A DNA stretch of 64,000 nt. Origin: Agreia bicolorata (GTDB lineage: Bacteria > Actinomycetota > Actinomycetes > Actinomycetales > Microbacteriaceae). Each line of letters starts with the position of its first letter. Within the stretch, counting starts at the first letter, position 1. Made by a program: the position numbers and the translations under genes. Positions 44,366 through 52,794 of the stretch are shown piece after piece. Under the pieces are notes generated by a model. The model was not told the origin of the DNA and ran no database searches. It saw only the letters and a program-made list of their open reading frames with translations. The stretch spans positions 219,495 through 283,494 of the forward strand of contig NZ_JYFC01000006.1 of the NCBI RefSeq assembly GCF_000938265.1, written 5' to 3'.

Positions 44366-44420
44366 GCTGCTGTACTTGTACCTGTTGCTGCTGCTGCTGT
44401 GCATGCCGCTGCCGCTGTAA
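44366..44420. repeat. CTG-rich trinucleotide tract
   Basis: CTGCTGCTG and TTGCTGCTGCTGCTG with neighbouring CCGCTG units between the desaturase and DUF559 genes. It directly precedes the first 65-nt palindromic element. Confidence 0.7.
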
Positions 44421-44421
44421 T

Positions 44422-45333
44422 TCAGGATGAACCGTCCTCATCGTGTGTTTTCGCACGGCGGGTGGCGGTTTTTCCTGATTTGGAGCGCCGAGGCCACAGG
44501 TGCTCCCGGCTCCGAACGCGGGTGAGGATCACTCGGAGGGTTTCGGCCCAGTCGAACATCACCATCTCGTAGGTGATGCGCATGGGCAGGTAGCCGAGCC
44601 CGATGAGTGTTCGGTCACGGAGTCGATCGCCGTGATACCGCTCCTCTCCGGCGTGGAATTTCCTGCTGTCGCACTCGAGAACGAAGCGGTCGCCGACGAC
44701 CAAGTCGACGCGTCCAACGCCGGCGATGCGCACCTGCACGGAGACGTGAATGCCCAGAGCGCGGAGCCGCAGCCGAACGAGGGTCTCGGTGCCAGACTGG
44801 CTTCGACCGTCTGCTCGGCGAAGTGCGCGAGCGTAGCGCCGGGGGAGTCGCTCGAATGCGGCCTCGAGCTGGCGCAGGGTGACGAGGCCCTTGTTCAACG
44901 CCGAATCGATGACGACCACTGCGTATTCCTCGGGCTGGCACTGCACGGCATCGCTCAGTGCGTCGATCACCGAGGCCACGCCGTCTCGAGGCGAGTCTCT
45001 GTGCTTGCGCCAGTGCAGGCAGACTGGATTCGCGGCGTGGGAGCGCGGAGGCGTCGTGCCGCGCAGCCTGCTGGCGTTGCTTGGAACAGCGACATGGAGA
45101 GCTGGATCGGGCGGTGTCCACAGATCCATCAATTGAGCCGCCGAGAGTGACGTGGCCACGCCTCCCACGATCACGGCACGCACAGCATCGGGCGGGGCCG
45201 AGGGAGTGGCGTACCACCCGCGTCGCAGATGCAGTAGCTCGCCTCGGGCGACAGCACGTGCGATCGAGTGATGCGTCATGCCGAACGCGAGAAGTGCCTT
45301 TCGAGAGAAGATGCGGTCTCGAGTGGTGTTCAT
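44422..45333 (-). CDS. DUF559 protein with AbiEi-like N-terminus
   Basis: About 303 residues. The first half (FGMTHHSIARAVARGELLHL, RRGWYATPS) looks like the winged-helix antitoxin domain of AbiEi proteins. The second half, GRVDLVVGDRFVLECDSRKFH then DRLRDRTLIGLGYLPMRIT, is a DUF559 domain with the Asp/Glu-Asp-Lys pattern of PD-(D/E)xK nucleases. Such fused proteins are common in actinobacteria as lone genes. No paired toxin gene is adjacent. The C-terminal tail and stop codon lie inside one of the 65-nt palindromic repeats. The start at 45333 is uncertain because no ribosome-binding site is clear. Confidence 0.8.
   Translation of the reverse strand: MNTTRDRIFSRKALLAFGMTHHSIARAVARGELLHLRRGWYATPSAPPDAVRAVIVGGVATSLSAAQLMDLWTPPDPALHVAVPSNASRLRGTTPPRSHAANPVCLHWRKHRDSPRDGVASVIDALSDAVQCQPEEYAVVVIDSALNKGLVTLRQLEAAFERLPRRYARALRRADGRSQSGTETLVRLRLRALGIHVSVQVRIAGVGRVDLVVGDRFVLECDSRKFHAGEERYHGDRLRDRTLIGLGYLPMRITYEMVMFDWAETLRVILTRVRSREHLWPRRSKSGKTATRRAKTHDEDGSS
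44423..44487. repeat. 65-nt palindromic element, copy A
   Basis: Starts CAGGATGAACCG, ends CCTGATTTGGAGCG, the outer parts form an inverted repeat. One of five copies exactly 65 nt long; this one supplies the 3' end of the DUF559 gene on the other strand. Confidence 0.65.
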
Positions 45334-45412
45334 GAGCATGATCGTTGCCGTCGGGAGAATGCTCGGGGCTGAACTCGGCACTTCTGTGGATGAAACGGCG
45401 CTCCTGACGAAA

Positions 45413-45510
45413 GTGGCGGAGTAGGCGCGGCGCTCGTACGCAGGAAAACCGGGTGCATCGCGCGCGAAAACCTCGTTTTTGGCGCATTTCTCCTGAATGA
45501 GAGCGACACC
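45413..45510. repeat. 98-bp direct repeat, copy 1 (holds element B)
   Basis: Begins GTGGCGGAGTAGGCGCGGCG and matches 45759-45856 at 90 of 98 bases by eye count. The internal part 45441-45505 is the 65-nt palindromic element B (CAGGAAAACC to AGAGCG). Confidence 0.75.
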
Positions 45511-45590
45511 GGGCTGACGGTGCGGCGCCGGGCTGACTACTGGAGTCGCGGACGCACCTAACGAAGCCTCGTTGAGAGAGCGGTCGTTCT

Positions 45591-45655
45591 CAGGGCGAAC
45601 CGCCCAGCCGCGCGCGAGAACCCCATTTTCGGAGCATCTTTCCTGAATTGGAGCG
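45591..45655. repeat. 65-nt palindromic element, copy C
   Basis: Starts CAGGGCGAACCG, ends TTCCTGAATTGGAGCG; contains CGCGCGAGAACCCC followed by ATTTTCGG as the weaker inner arms. It lies between the two 98-bp repeats. Confidence 0.6.
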
Positions 45656-45758
45656 GGGGCAGCGCGCGGGGGCGGCGCGCGGCGGCGTCGCGCGGGGGCG
45701 TCGGTGTCGGAGTGCTGACGGTACTCACCTGTGCGTGTGAAGCACGTGTTCGGCCGAG

Positions 45759-45856
45759 GTGGCGGAGTAGGCGCGGCGCTCGTGTGCAGGAAAACCGGGT
45801 GCATCGCGCGCGAAAACCCCGTTTTTGGCGCGTTTCTCATGAATTGGAGCGGCACC
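45759..45856. repeat. 98-bp direct repeat, copy 2 (holds element D)
   Basis: Second copy of the 98-bp unit; its core 45787-45851 is palindromic element D with inner arms CGCGCGAAAACC and GTTTTTGGCGCG and the 3' end CATGAATTGGAGCG. Confidence 0.75.
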
Positions 45857-45941
45857 GCGCCGAATGGAGCGCAGCACCCCCTGTTCTGGTACGCGCACGA
45901 AGGGGGCGGCCAGGTGTGCATAATAAGTAGGCGCTCACCCT

Positions 45942-45957
45942 TTGTGAACGTGAACAA
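45942..45957. promoter_or_regulatory. Imperfect LacI-type operator before its own gene
   Basis: TTGTGAACGTGAACAA differs at two bases from the perfect palindrome at 47075-47090. It lies 18 bases before the GTG of the LacI-type gene and 17 bases after a CATAAT box, so autoregulation is likely. Confidence 0.6.
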
Positions 45958-45975
45958 CGATGAGGTTTGAGACGC

Positions 45976-47007
45976 GTGGCACAGGAACCCGAGCCGGTGG
46001 CGAAGAAGTCACGGGCGCCGAGCATGCACGATGTGGCGCGCCTCGCTGGAGTCTCCCATCAGACCGTCTCGCGTGTCATCAACGATCTGCCGAATATTCG
46101 TGAAGAGACGAAGCAGCGGGTGCTCGACTCGATGGAGCAGCTGCAGTACCGGCCCAACCGGGCAGCACGCGCTCTGGTCACGTCTCGTTCCCGCACCGTC
46201 GGCATCCTCTCTGCCTCGCGCACCAACTATGGGCCCGCAGCCAGTATTCAGGCCATCGAAGACGCCGCCAGCGCGGCCGGCTACTCGGTCACGACGGCCA
46301 GTATCAGCGGCTACGAGTCCACCTCGATCGTGCGCGCCATCGACCGCCTGCTCGACCAGGCCATCGAGGGCCTTGTTGTGATCGCGCCGCAGCGGCGTGT
46401 GTTCGACACCCTCGCGGGCATGTCGCTGCGTCTGCCGATCGTCACCCTGCAGTCCACGGCGGCAAACAACGACATGTCGTTGTCGGTCGACCAGATCTTG
46501 GGCGCGCGGTTGGCGACCCGGCACCTCATCGAGTTGGGGCACCGATCCATCTACCACCTCGCCGGTCCGCAGGACTGGATCGAGGCGGAGGCGCGGATGA
46601 CCGGCTTTCTCGATGAGATGAATGCCCAAGACATGCCGACGACGGCGCCGATTCTGGGCGATTGGACCGCCGAGTTCGGCTACTTCGCTGGGCGCGAGCT
46701 GCTGCGGATGCGTGACTTCACTGCGATCTTCGCTGCCAATGACCAGATGGCGTTGGGCCTCATGCACGCGATCCGCGACGCCGGCCTCGAGGTGCCGCGC
46801 GACATCAGCATCGTCGGCTTCGACGACATTCCCGACTCGGCGCACTTCTGGCCTCCCCTCACCACCGTGCGGCAAGACTTCGCGGAACTCGGTCGACGCT
46901 GCATGGCGTTGTTGCTGGGCGGCCTCGAGTCGGGCGAGGAGTATTCGGGAAGCATTCTTCCCACGCTCGTCGTGCGCGGTTCGACGGCCGCACCCTCGTC
47001 TCGATAA
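45976..47007 (+). CDS. LacI-family transcriptional repressor
   Basis: DNA-binding regulator of about 343 residues. The N-terminal helix-turn-helix MHDVARLAGVSHQTVSRVIN with the hinge YRPNRAARAL (to residue 65) leads to a periplasmic-binding-like sensor domain, TVGILSASRTNYGP onward, with the usual FAANDQMALG and VGFDDIPDSAHFWPPLTTV blocks. It likely binds a monosaccharide or derivative and represses the transporter operon just downstream. The GTG at 45976 gives the proper start; a TTG at 45967 is possible. It lies directly upstream of the operon, with operators before both. Confidence 0.93.
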   Translation: MAQEPEPVAKKSRAPSMHDVARLAGVSHQTVSRVINDLPNIREETKQRVLDSMEQLQYRPNRAARALVTSRSRTVGILSASRTNYGPAASIQAIEDAASAAGYSVTTASISGYESTSIVRAIDRLLDQAIEGLVVIAPQRRVFDTLAGMSLRLPIVTLQSTAANNDMSLSVDQILGARLATRHLIELGHRSIYHLAGPQDWIEAEARMTGFLDEMNAQDMPTTAPILGDWTAEFGYFAGRELLRMRDFTAIFAANDQMALGLMHAIRDAGLEVPRDISIVGFDDIPDSAHFWPPLTTVRQDFAELGRRCMALLLGGLESGEEYSGSILPTLVVRGSTAAPSSR

Positions 47008-47034
47008 CAATCGAGACACGCCGACAAATGGAGG

Positions 47035-47065
47035 TTGACAGGGTGATCCCGAGCAGGGCTAGTAT
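47035..47065 (+). promoter_or_regulatory. Promoter of the mms operon
   Basis: TTGACA at 47035-47040 and TAGTAT at 47060-47065, 19 bases apart, the first an exact -35 consensus. The long spacing may weaken it. The predicted start lies within or beside the operator. Confidence 0.6.
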
Positions 47066-47074
47066 GAACACGCG

Positions 47075-47090
47075 TTGTGAACGTTCACAA
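47075..47090. promoter_or_regulatory. LacI-family operator, perfect palindrome
   Basis: TTGTGAACGTTCACAA, an exact 16-bp palindrome starting ten bases past the -10 box. It resembles operators of AraR/XylR-like LacI-family repressors, and its position at the start of transcription fits roadblock repression by the upstream gene's product. Confidence 0.75.
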
Positions 47091-47310
47091 GGATTGTGAT
47101 CCAAACCTCGCACCAAAGCAGACAAGGGAGTCGTCGACATGGCCAGCAGCATTCGCAGCGCAGCTCATCCGCCTTCTCTCTAGTTCTCACCCCTACGCCG
47201 CACTGGGCTCCCTGCTCTGCGCGGCGAACGATTCGGTCTTCGGGACGAGGCCGGTTCGTGCACCACTGCAGACAACGACGTCCACTGCACATTCGAAAGG
47301 AATTCACACA

Positions 47311-48444
47311 GTGAAAATCAAAACCCTCCTCGCCGGCGTCGCCGCCGGCGCGATGATCATCGGCCTCTCGGCCTGCTCCTCCGGAGCCGGGGGCGGCGAC
47401 AGCACCTCCGCAGCCAAGGGCGACGGCGGCCTCGTCGGCGTCGCGATGCCGACCAAGTCGAGCGAGCGTTGGATCCAGGACGGCGACGCCGTCAAGAAGC
47501 AGCTGGAAGACGCCGGCTACAAGGTCGACCTCCAGTACGCAGAAGACGACATCCCTACCCAGGTCTCCCAGATCGAGAACATGATCACCAAGGGTGCAGA
47601 GGCCCTGATCGTCGCCTCGATCGACGGCACCACGCTCACCAGCGTGCTGCAGGACGCCAAGGACGCGAAGATCCCGGTCATCGCCTACGACCGCCTGATC
47701 CGCGACACCGAGAACGTCGACTACTACGCCTCGTTCGATAACTTCAAGGTTGGCCAGCAGCAGGCCTGGTCGCTTCTGAACGGTCTCGGTCTCACCGAGC
47801 TCGACGGAACCGCCAAGTCGGGTGCCCCCGCCGGCCCGTTCAACATCGAGCTGTTCGCCGGTTCGCCCGACGACAACAACGCCACGTTCTTCTTCAACGG
47901 CGCCATGGATGTTCTGCAGCCCTACATCGACAAGAAGATCCTCGTCGTCGGCAGTGGCCAGACCGACTTCCAGCAGGTCGCCACTCTCCGTTGGGACGGC
48001 GAAGTCGCCCAGAGCCGCATGGAGGACATCCTGACCTCCACGTACTCCGACGGAACGAAGAAGGTCAACGGCGTTCTCTCGCCCTACGACGGTCTCTCGC
48101 GAGGCATCATCTCGGCTCTGACCGACGCCGGCTACACGGTGGGTGCCTCATGGCCCATCATCTCCGGCCAGGACTCGGAGCTCGACAGTGTCAAGGCGAT
48201 CAACGCCGGTGAGCAGTACGCCACCATCTTCAAGGACACCCGCCAGCTCGCCAAGGTTGCGGTCGACATGGCCACCGCCCTGCTGCAGGGCAACACGCCT
48301 GAGACGAACAACACGAAGGACTACGACAACGGCAAGAAGGTTGTTCCTTCCTTCCTGCTCGACTCGCAGATCGTTGTGAAAGACAACATCAAGGAGGTCC
48401 TGGTCGACTCCGGCTACTGGACCGAAGCTGAGATCACGGGCTAA
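47311..48444 (+). CDS. chvE: Sugar ABC transporter substrate-binding lipoprotein (ChvE/MmsS type)
   Basis: Lipoprotein of 377 residues. The signal [20 protein letters not shown] precedes the lipobox LSAC with acylated Cys near residue 22. [15 protein letters not shown] opens the type I periplasmic-binding fold; [19 protein letters not shown] and [15 protein letters not shown] are typical of monosaccharide-binding (ChvE, xylose/glucose/galactose) proteins. It captures sugar outside the cell for the MmsA/MmsB transporter encoded next. The GTG is preceded by GAAAGGA. It is followed by a strong stem-loop that can keep its message more abundant. Confidence 0.95.
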   Translation: MKIKTLLAGVAAGAMIIGLSACSSGAGGGDSTSAAKGDGGLVGVAMPTKSSERWIQDGDAVKKQLEDAGYKVDLQYAEDDIPTQVSQIENMITKGAEALIVASIDGTTLTSVLQDAKDAKIPVIAYDRLIRDTENVDYYASFDNFKVGQQQAWSLLNGLGLTELDGTAKSGAPAGPFNIELFAGSPDDNNATFFFNGAMDVLQPYIDKKILVVGSGQTDFQQVATLRWDGEVAQSRMEDILTSTYSDGTKKVNGVLSPYDGLSRGIISALTDAGYTVGASWPIISGQDSELDSVKAINAGEQYATIFKDTRQLAKVAVDMATALLQGNTPETNNTKDYDNGKKVVPSFLLDSQIVVKDNIKEVLVDSGYWTEAEITG

Positions 48445-48466
48445 CACCCAAAAGATCCCGGATGTT

Positions 48467-48500
48467 CCGGGCGCGTGACCTTGACGGGTCGCGCGCCCGG
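48467..48500 (+). promoter_or_regulatory. Intercistronic stem-loop
   Basis: CCGGGCGCGTGACC (48467-48480) pairs with GGTCGCGCGCCCGG (48487-48500) with one G-U, loop of six. It lies between the binding protein and the ATPase gene without a T-run, so it likely lowers downstream expression or protects the upstream mRNA. Confidence 0.7.
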
Positions 48501-48575
48501 CGCATCCAGTCTCTCGTCGCCGCCTAGGGCGACGTAAATTCCCCCACGAACAACCAGCAAGGAAGCAGATTCGCG

Positions 48576-50123
48576 ATGACGGACAAGGTCGACGCTCCGC
48601 TCAACATCCTCGAGATGAGGGGAATCACCAAGACGTTCCCCGGCGTCAAGGCGCTGCAAGATGTGACCATCGAGGTCGGCCGTGGCCAGGTTCACGCCAT
48701 CTGCGGCGAGAACGGCGCCGGCAAGTCGACGCTGATGAAGGTGCTCTCGGGTGTCTACCCGTTCGGCACCTACGAGGGCGACATCGTCTTCGAGAACAAG
48801 GTCGTCGAGTTCAAAGACATCCGCGATTCCGAGGCCGAGGGCATCGTGATCATTCACCAGGAGCTGGCGCTCAGCCCGTTCCTGTCGATCGCGGAGAACA
48901 TCTTTCTCAACAACGAACAGCGCGGCGGCCTCGGGCTGATCGACTGGAACAAGACCAACGCCGAGGCGGCAAAGCTGCTGGCCCGCGTGGGTCTGCGCGA
49001 GAACCCGACGACCAAGATCATGGACATCGGTGTCGGAAAGCAGCAGCTCGTCGAGATCGCCAAGGCGCTCTCCAAGCGAGTCAAGCTGCTCATCCTCGAC
49101 GAGCCCACTGCGGCCCTCAACGACGAAGACAGCGACCACCTGCTGAACCTGATCCTGCATCTCAAAGAGCAGGGCATCACGGCCATCATCATCAGCCACA
49201 AGCTCAACGAGATCAAGAAGGTCGCTGACTCTGTCACGGTCATCCGCGACGGCAAGACCATCGAGACGATCAGCAAGAACGACGTCACCGAAGAGCGCAT
49301 CATCAAAGACATGGTGGGGCGCGACCTCGAGAACCGCTACCCCGATCACACGCCGCACATCGGCGATGAGATCTTGCGCGTAGAAGACTGGACAGCCCAC
49401 CACCCCCAAGACGTGAGCCGTGTCGTGGTCGATAACGTCAACATCAACGTGCGCCGTGGCGAGATCGTCGGCATCGCCGGACTCATGGGCGCTGGGCGCA
49501 CCGAGTTCGCCATGAGTCTCTTCGGGCGCAGCTACGGCTCGAAGATCTCGGGCCGCGTGTTCAAGAACGGCGTCGAGATCAAGACCCGCACGGTGTCTGA
49601 GGCCATCGCGAACGGACTGGCCTACGCCACCGAAGACCGCAAGACCTACGGCCTCAACCTCATCGACGACATCAAGCGCAACATCTCGATGGCGGCGCTG
49701 AAGAAGCTCGAGAAGCTCGGCCTCGTCAACGACGGCCAGGAGTGGACCGTCGCCAACGAGTACCGCAAGAGCATGAACATCAAGTCTCCGACCGTGCTGG
49801 CGAAGACCGGCAAGCTGTCGGGCGGAAACCAGCAGAAGGTCGTTCTGTCGAAGTGGATCTACTCCGATCCCGACGTGCTCATTCTCGACGAGCCCACGCG
49901 TGGAATCGACGTGGGCGCCAAGTACGAGATCTACAGCATCATCAACAAGCTGGCGGCAGAGGGCAAGGGTGTCATCGTGATCTCGAGCGAGCTGCCCGAG
50001 CTGCTCGGCATCTGCGACCGCATCTACGCCCTCTCCGAGGGCCGCATCACCGGCGAACTGCCGATCGAAGAAGCGAGCCCTGAGGCTCTGCTCAAACTCA
50101 TGACCATGGAAAAGGCCCGCTAG
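48576..50123 (+). CDS. mmsA: Monosaccharide ABC transporter ATP-binding protein
   Basis: Two-domain ATPase of 515 residues powering sugar import. Domain 1: Walker [10 protein letters not shown] near residue 41, HQELALSP as Q-loop, [12 protein letters not shown] as Walker B and [11 protein letters not shown] as H-loop. Domain 2: [10 protein letters not shown] degenerate Walker [15 protein letters not shown] signature, [15 protein letters not shown]alker B. The design matches the RbsA/XylG/MmsA family, 500-515 residues. It is the working ATPase of the operon, unlike the third gene's product. About 130 bases separate it from the binding protein. Confidence 0.96.
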   Translation: MTDKVDAPLNILEMRGITKTFPGVKALQDVTIEVGRGQVHAICGENGAGKSTLMKVLSGVYPFGTYEGDIVFENKVVEFKDIRDSEAEGIVIIHQELALSPFLSIAENIFLNNEQRGGLGLIDWNKTNAEAAKLLARVGLRENPTTKIMDIGVGKQQLVEIAKALSKRVKLLILDEPTAALNDEDSDHLLNLILHLKEQGITAIIISHKLNEIKKVADSVTVIRDGKTIETISKNDVTEERIIKDMVGRDLENRYPDHTPHIGDEILRVEDWTAHHPQDVSRVVVDNVNINVRRGEIVGIAGLMGAGRTEFAMSLFGRSYGSKISGRVFKNGVEIKTRTVSEAIANGLAYATEDRKTYGLNLIDDIKRNISMAALKKLEKLGLVNDGQEWTVANEYRKSMNIKSPTVLAKTGKLSGGNQQKVVLSKWIYSDPDVLILDEPTRGIDVGAKYEIYSIINKLAAEGKGVIVISSELPELLGICDRIYALSEGRITGELPIEEASPEALLKLMTMEKAR

Positions 50124-50156
50124 CGCTCGCGCTGGTGGATATAGGAGCACAAAGAC

Positions 50157-51398
50157 ATGTCTAACCTCGAGACCAAGCCCGCCGACGGCGTCGCGGCCGG
50201 CAGCCAGGTGAATCCCGTGGAGAACAGCTTCACCAACAGGTTCAGCCACATCCTCTCCGACCTGGGCAAGAACGGCATCTTCCTCGCCCTGATCCTGGTG
50301 GTGGTGCTGTTCAGCATCCTTACCAACGGCATCCTTCTGCGGCCCCAGAACATCTCGAACCTGATCGTTCAGAACGGCTACATCCTCGTTCTCGCGATCG
50401 GCATGGTGATGGTCATCATCGCCGGCCACATCGACCTCTCCGTGGGATCGGTCGCGGCCTTCGTGGGAGCCGTCTCCGGCGTCTTCGCGGTGCAATGGGG
50501 GCTTCCCTGGTGGCTGTCGATCCTCCTGTCGCTGCTGGTCGGTGCCCTCGTGGGTGTCTGGCAGGGCTTCTGGATCGCCTTTGTAGGTATACCCGCGTTC
50601 ATCGTGACGCTAGCGGGCATGCTCATCTTCCGTGGACTCGCACTGGTCGTTCTCGGAAACGCCAACATCGGATCGTTCCCCGACGAGTACCGCGCACTCG
50701 GAAACGGCTTCCTCAGCAACGTCTTCGGCGAACTCGAGCTCGATCCTCTGACTCTCGGTGTCGCCGCGATCGCCATCATCGCGCTGTTCGTGCAGCAGTT
50801 CCGCACCCGCAAGGGCCGCGCGAGCTACGGCCAGGCCGTCGAGCCGATCGTCTGGTTCATCGCCAAGCTCGTGCTCATCACGGTGGCCATCGGCTTCTTC
50901 GCCTACGCGCTGGCAAGCTACAAGGGCATCCCGATCACCCTGATCGTTCTCGCCGTGCTGGTTCTCGTCTACGGCATCGTGATGAACCGCTCGGTCTTCG
51001 GACGCCACATCTATGCCATCGGTGGAAACCTGCACGCGGCGGAGCTCTCGGGCATCAAGACCCGCAACGTCACGTTCTGGCTGTTCGTCAACATGGGCTT
51101 CCTCGCCGCGCTCGCCGGCCTCATCTTCACCGCGCGACTCAACCTCGCCGGTCCGAAGGCCGGTGACGGCTTCGAGCTCGAGGCCATCTCCGCAGCCTTC
51201 ATCGGTGGAGCCGCGGTTCAGGGTGGTGTCGGAACGATCGGTGGCGCCATCATCGGTGGTCTGATCATCGGTGTGCTCAACAACGGTATGTCGATCATGG
51301 GCATCGGCATCGAGTGGCAGCAGGCCGTCAAGGGCCTCGTGCTGCTGTTCGCCGTCGCCTTCGACGTCTACAACAAGCGTCGCTCCGGAGGTCGCTGA
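50157..51398 (+). CDS. mmsB: Monosaccharide ABC transporter permease
   Basis: Integral membrane permease of 413 residues with around ten helices. GHIDLSVGSVAAFVGAVSGV is the hallmark of the RbsC/XylH family; GIPAFIVTLAGMLIFRGLAL and GAAVQGGVGTIGGAIIGGLIIG continue it. It forms the channel for the ChvE-like binding protein and MmsA. The ATG follows TAGGAGC. Its last four bases overlap the next gene's CTG codon. Confidence 0.95.
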   Translation: MSNLETKPADGVAAGSQVNPVENSFTNRFSHILSDLGKNGIFLALILVVVLFSILTNGILLRPQNISNLIVQNGYILVLAIGMVMVIIAGHIDLSVGSVAAFVGAVSGVFAVQWGLPWWLSILLSLLVGALVGVWQGFWIAFVGIPAFIVTLAGMLIFRGLALVVLGNANIGSFPDEYRALGNGFLSNVFGELELDPLTLGVAAIAIIALFVQQFRTRKGRASYGQAVEPIVWFIAKLVLITVAIGFFAYALASYKGIPITLIVLAVLVLVYGIVMNRSVFGRHIYAIGGNLHAAELSGIKTRNVTFWLFVNMGFLAALAGLIFTARLNLAGPKAGDGFELEAISAAFIGGAAVQGGVGTIGGAIIGGLIIGVLNNGMSIMGIGIEWQQAVKGLVLLFAVAFDVYNKRRSGGR

Positions 51399-52792
51399 TC
51401 TCCGAAGAGCTCAGCCCGAGCCCGGGCGAGATCCACGTCGTTCTCGGCGTGGACTCGCCCGGGCTCGACGCCGTTCTTGCGCAGGCCGTAGGCGCGGTTC
51501 CATTCGCGCACGTGCGCAGGATGCCGTCGCTCACCGCCACCCTCGACCTGGCCGATAATGTGTTTCTCGGCATCGAGCCGCGACGCCGCTTCTTCGGTCT
51601 GCCCGGCATCGTCGACCGCGCCGCGATGCGCACGCAGGCCACTGCGCTGCTGCGCCGAGTCGACGTCTACACGCCGCTTCCCACACTCGCCTCCCGACTC
51701 GACGACGCCTCCCGCGTTCTCGTCGAGGCGGCCAGGGCGCTCGCCCACGGAGCGACCGTTCTCGCCTTCACGGAGCCCACGGCCGGGCTGACCGCAGCCG
51801 GCGCTGAGCGGGTGGCCCAGGTGCTGCGTCGTCTCGCGAACGAGGGACTCGCCGTGGTGGTCGCATCCCAGCGCCCGAGCCTCGCTATCGAACTCGGTGA
51901 CGCGGTCTCGGTGCTGTCGTCAGGGTCGATCGTGCCCGTGCTGCGGCCCGGCGACAGCGGGGTGGATGCCCGTGGCCGGCTGCTCGAGGCGATGGCCGGG
52001 GGAGCGCCGGGCCCGGCAGCGACGGGCCCCACGCCACGCGACCGGGCGGCGGAGTCGCCATCCGGAGCCGTCGTCGAGATCGTCGACTGGAGCACCAATG
52101 ACGAGTTCGACCGCGAGACGCCGGTGGTCATTGACGCCTCTCTGAGCGCCGCCGCCGGAGAGATCGTCGGGGTGGCCGGGCTCGGGGGCTCCGGACGCAA
52201 CGAGCTGCTGCTGAGCGTCTTCGGGCGAACCGCAGGAACTGTGCCCTCGGGGGCTGTGCTGATCGATGGTCTACCCGTCGACACGAGCACCACGATGGCC
52301 GCGATAGAGCACGGCATCTTCGCGATCGTGACCGTGCAGCCCAAGTATCGGGTGCGCATCGTCGGGGGCATCTCGGCTCCTGCGACGCCGTCGATGCTGC
52401 CCGCGCTGGTGAAGGCGGGGGTGGTGACGCGCGAAGACGAGACGAGGTCGACGCCCGGAGCTCGTGCTCTCGATGCCGTGCGCATGCGCGGACGTGACGA
52501 CGAGTGGGTGCGCATCCGCAGTCTGCTCGAACTGTTTCCGGAGTCGCAGCACCGCGTGCTGCTGCTCGTCGAACCCACGCGCGATCTCGATCACGAGAGG
52601 CGCGCCGAGGTATGGCGACTGCTGAGGGTGATCGCCGACGCCGGCAAAGCCGTGATCGTGACATCGGCCGATCCCGACGAGCTGCTCGCGATCAGCGACC
52701 GCGTTGTGGCGATGGCCGGAGGGCGCGTTGTCGGCGAAGTAGGGCGCGGAGAGTCGTTTCTTGAGCTGCTCACGCTGGTGGCGCCGCTCTAA
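51395..52792 (+). CDS. Catalytically degenerate ABC ATPase-like protein (pseudo-ATPase)
   Basis: About 465 residues, homologous in plan to MmsA but with active residues altered. Domain 1 starts GEIHVVLGVDSPGLDA, where MmsA has the Walker [10 protein letters not shown], so Lys and Ser are gone. The Q-loop Gln is lost, Walker B reads LAFTEPTAGL (catalytic Asp replaced by Thr), and the H-loop His is Gln (VVASQRP). Domain 2 keeps GLGGSGRNELLLSVFGR and VLLLVEPTRDLDHERR, but the LSGGNQQ signature is absent. It may be a regulator or scaffold of the transporter. The start is unusual: CTG 51395 overlaps the stop of mmsB, with GGAGGT just before; GTG 51314 is an alternative. Confidence 0.75.
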   Translation: MISEELSPSPGEIHVVLGVDSPGLDAVLAQAVGAVPFAHVRRMPSLTATLDLADNVFLGIEPRRRFFGLPGIVDRAAMRTQATALLRRVDVYTPLPTLASRLDDASRVLVEAARALAHGATVLAFTEPTAGLTAAGAERVAQVLRRLANEGLAVVVASQRPSLAIELGDAVSVLSSGSIVPVLRPGDSGVDARGRLLEAMAGGAPGPAATGPTPRDRAAESPSGAVVEIVDWSTNDEFDRETPVVIDASLSAAAGEIVGVAGLGGSGRNELLLSVFGRTAGTVPSGAVLIDGLPVDTSTTMAAIEHGIFAIVTVQPKYRVRIVGGISAPATPSMLPALVKAGVVTREDETRSTPGARALDAVRMRGRDDEWVRIRSLLELFPESQHRVLLLVEPTRDLDHERRAEVWRLLRVIADAGKAVIVTSADPDELLAISDRVVAMAGGRVVGEVGRGESFLELLTLVAPL

Positions 52793-52794
52793 TT

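Larger units (their letters stand above)
45334..45975. other. Gene-poor region with repeated elements
   Basis: About 640 bases between the DUF559 and LacI-type genes. It holds three 65-nt palindromic elements (two inside a 98-bp direct repeat), a GC-rich low-complexity stretch near 45660-45705, and the operator of the LacI-type gene at its right end. An open frame continues through it on the minus strand, but the composition and the repeats argue against protein coding. Confidence 0.6.
47008..47310. other. Promoter, operator and 5' leader of the sugar-transport operon
   Basis: 303 bases with a promoter (47035-47065), a perfect operator (47075-47090) and an untranslated leader of about 235 bases before the GTG at 47311. 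The leader is open in the frame of the lipoprotein, but the lipobox and a GAAAGGA site mark 47311 as the start. No clear riboswitch fold is seen. Confidence 0.6.

Noticed and set aside
45340..45957. N-terminal extension of the DUF559 protein
   Set aside because: The frame is open for over 200 codons but is built from the 98-bp and 65-nt repeats and has no family sequence.
46009..47019. 336-codon open frame antisense to the LacI-type gene
   Set aside because: Mirror frame of a clear regulator gene; no ribosome-binding site.
47077..47310. Longer N-terminus of the sugar-binding lipoprotein
   Set aside because: The frame is open, but the signal peptide with lipobox and the GAAAGGA site place the start at 47311; the operator lies in the same stretch.
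48441..50495. 684-codon open frame on the minus strand
   Set aside because: Antisense to mmsA; full of Asp/Val/Leu runs typical of a mirror frame of GC-rich coding DNA.
51314..52792. Frameshifted fusion of mmsB and the following ATPase-like gene
   Set aside because: mmsB ends at the normal family length and the next gene has its own ribosome-binding site, so two separate proteins are more likely.
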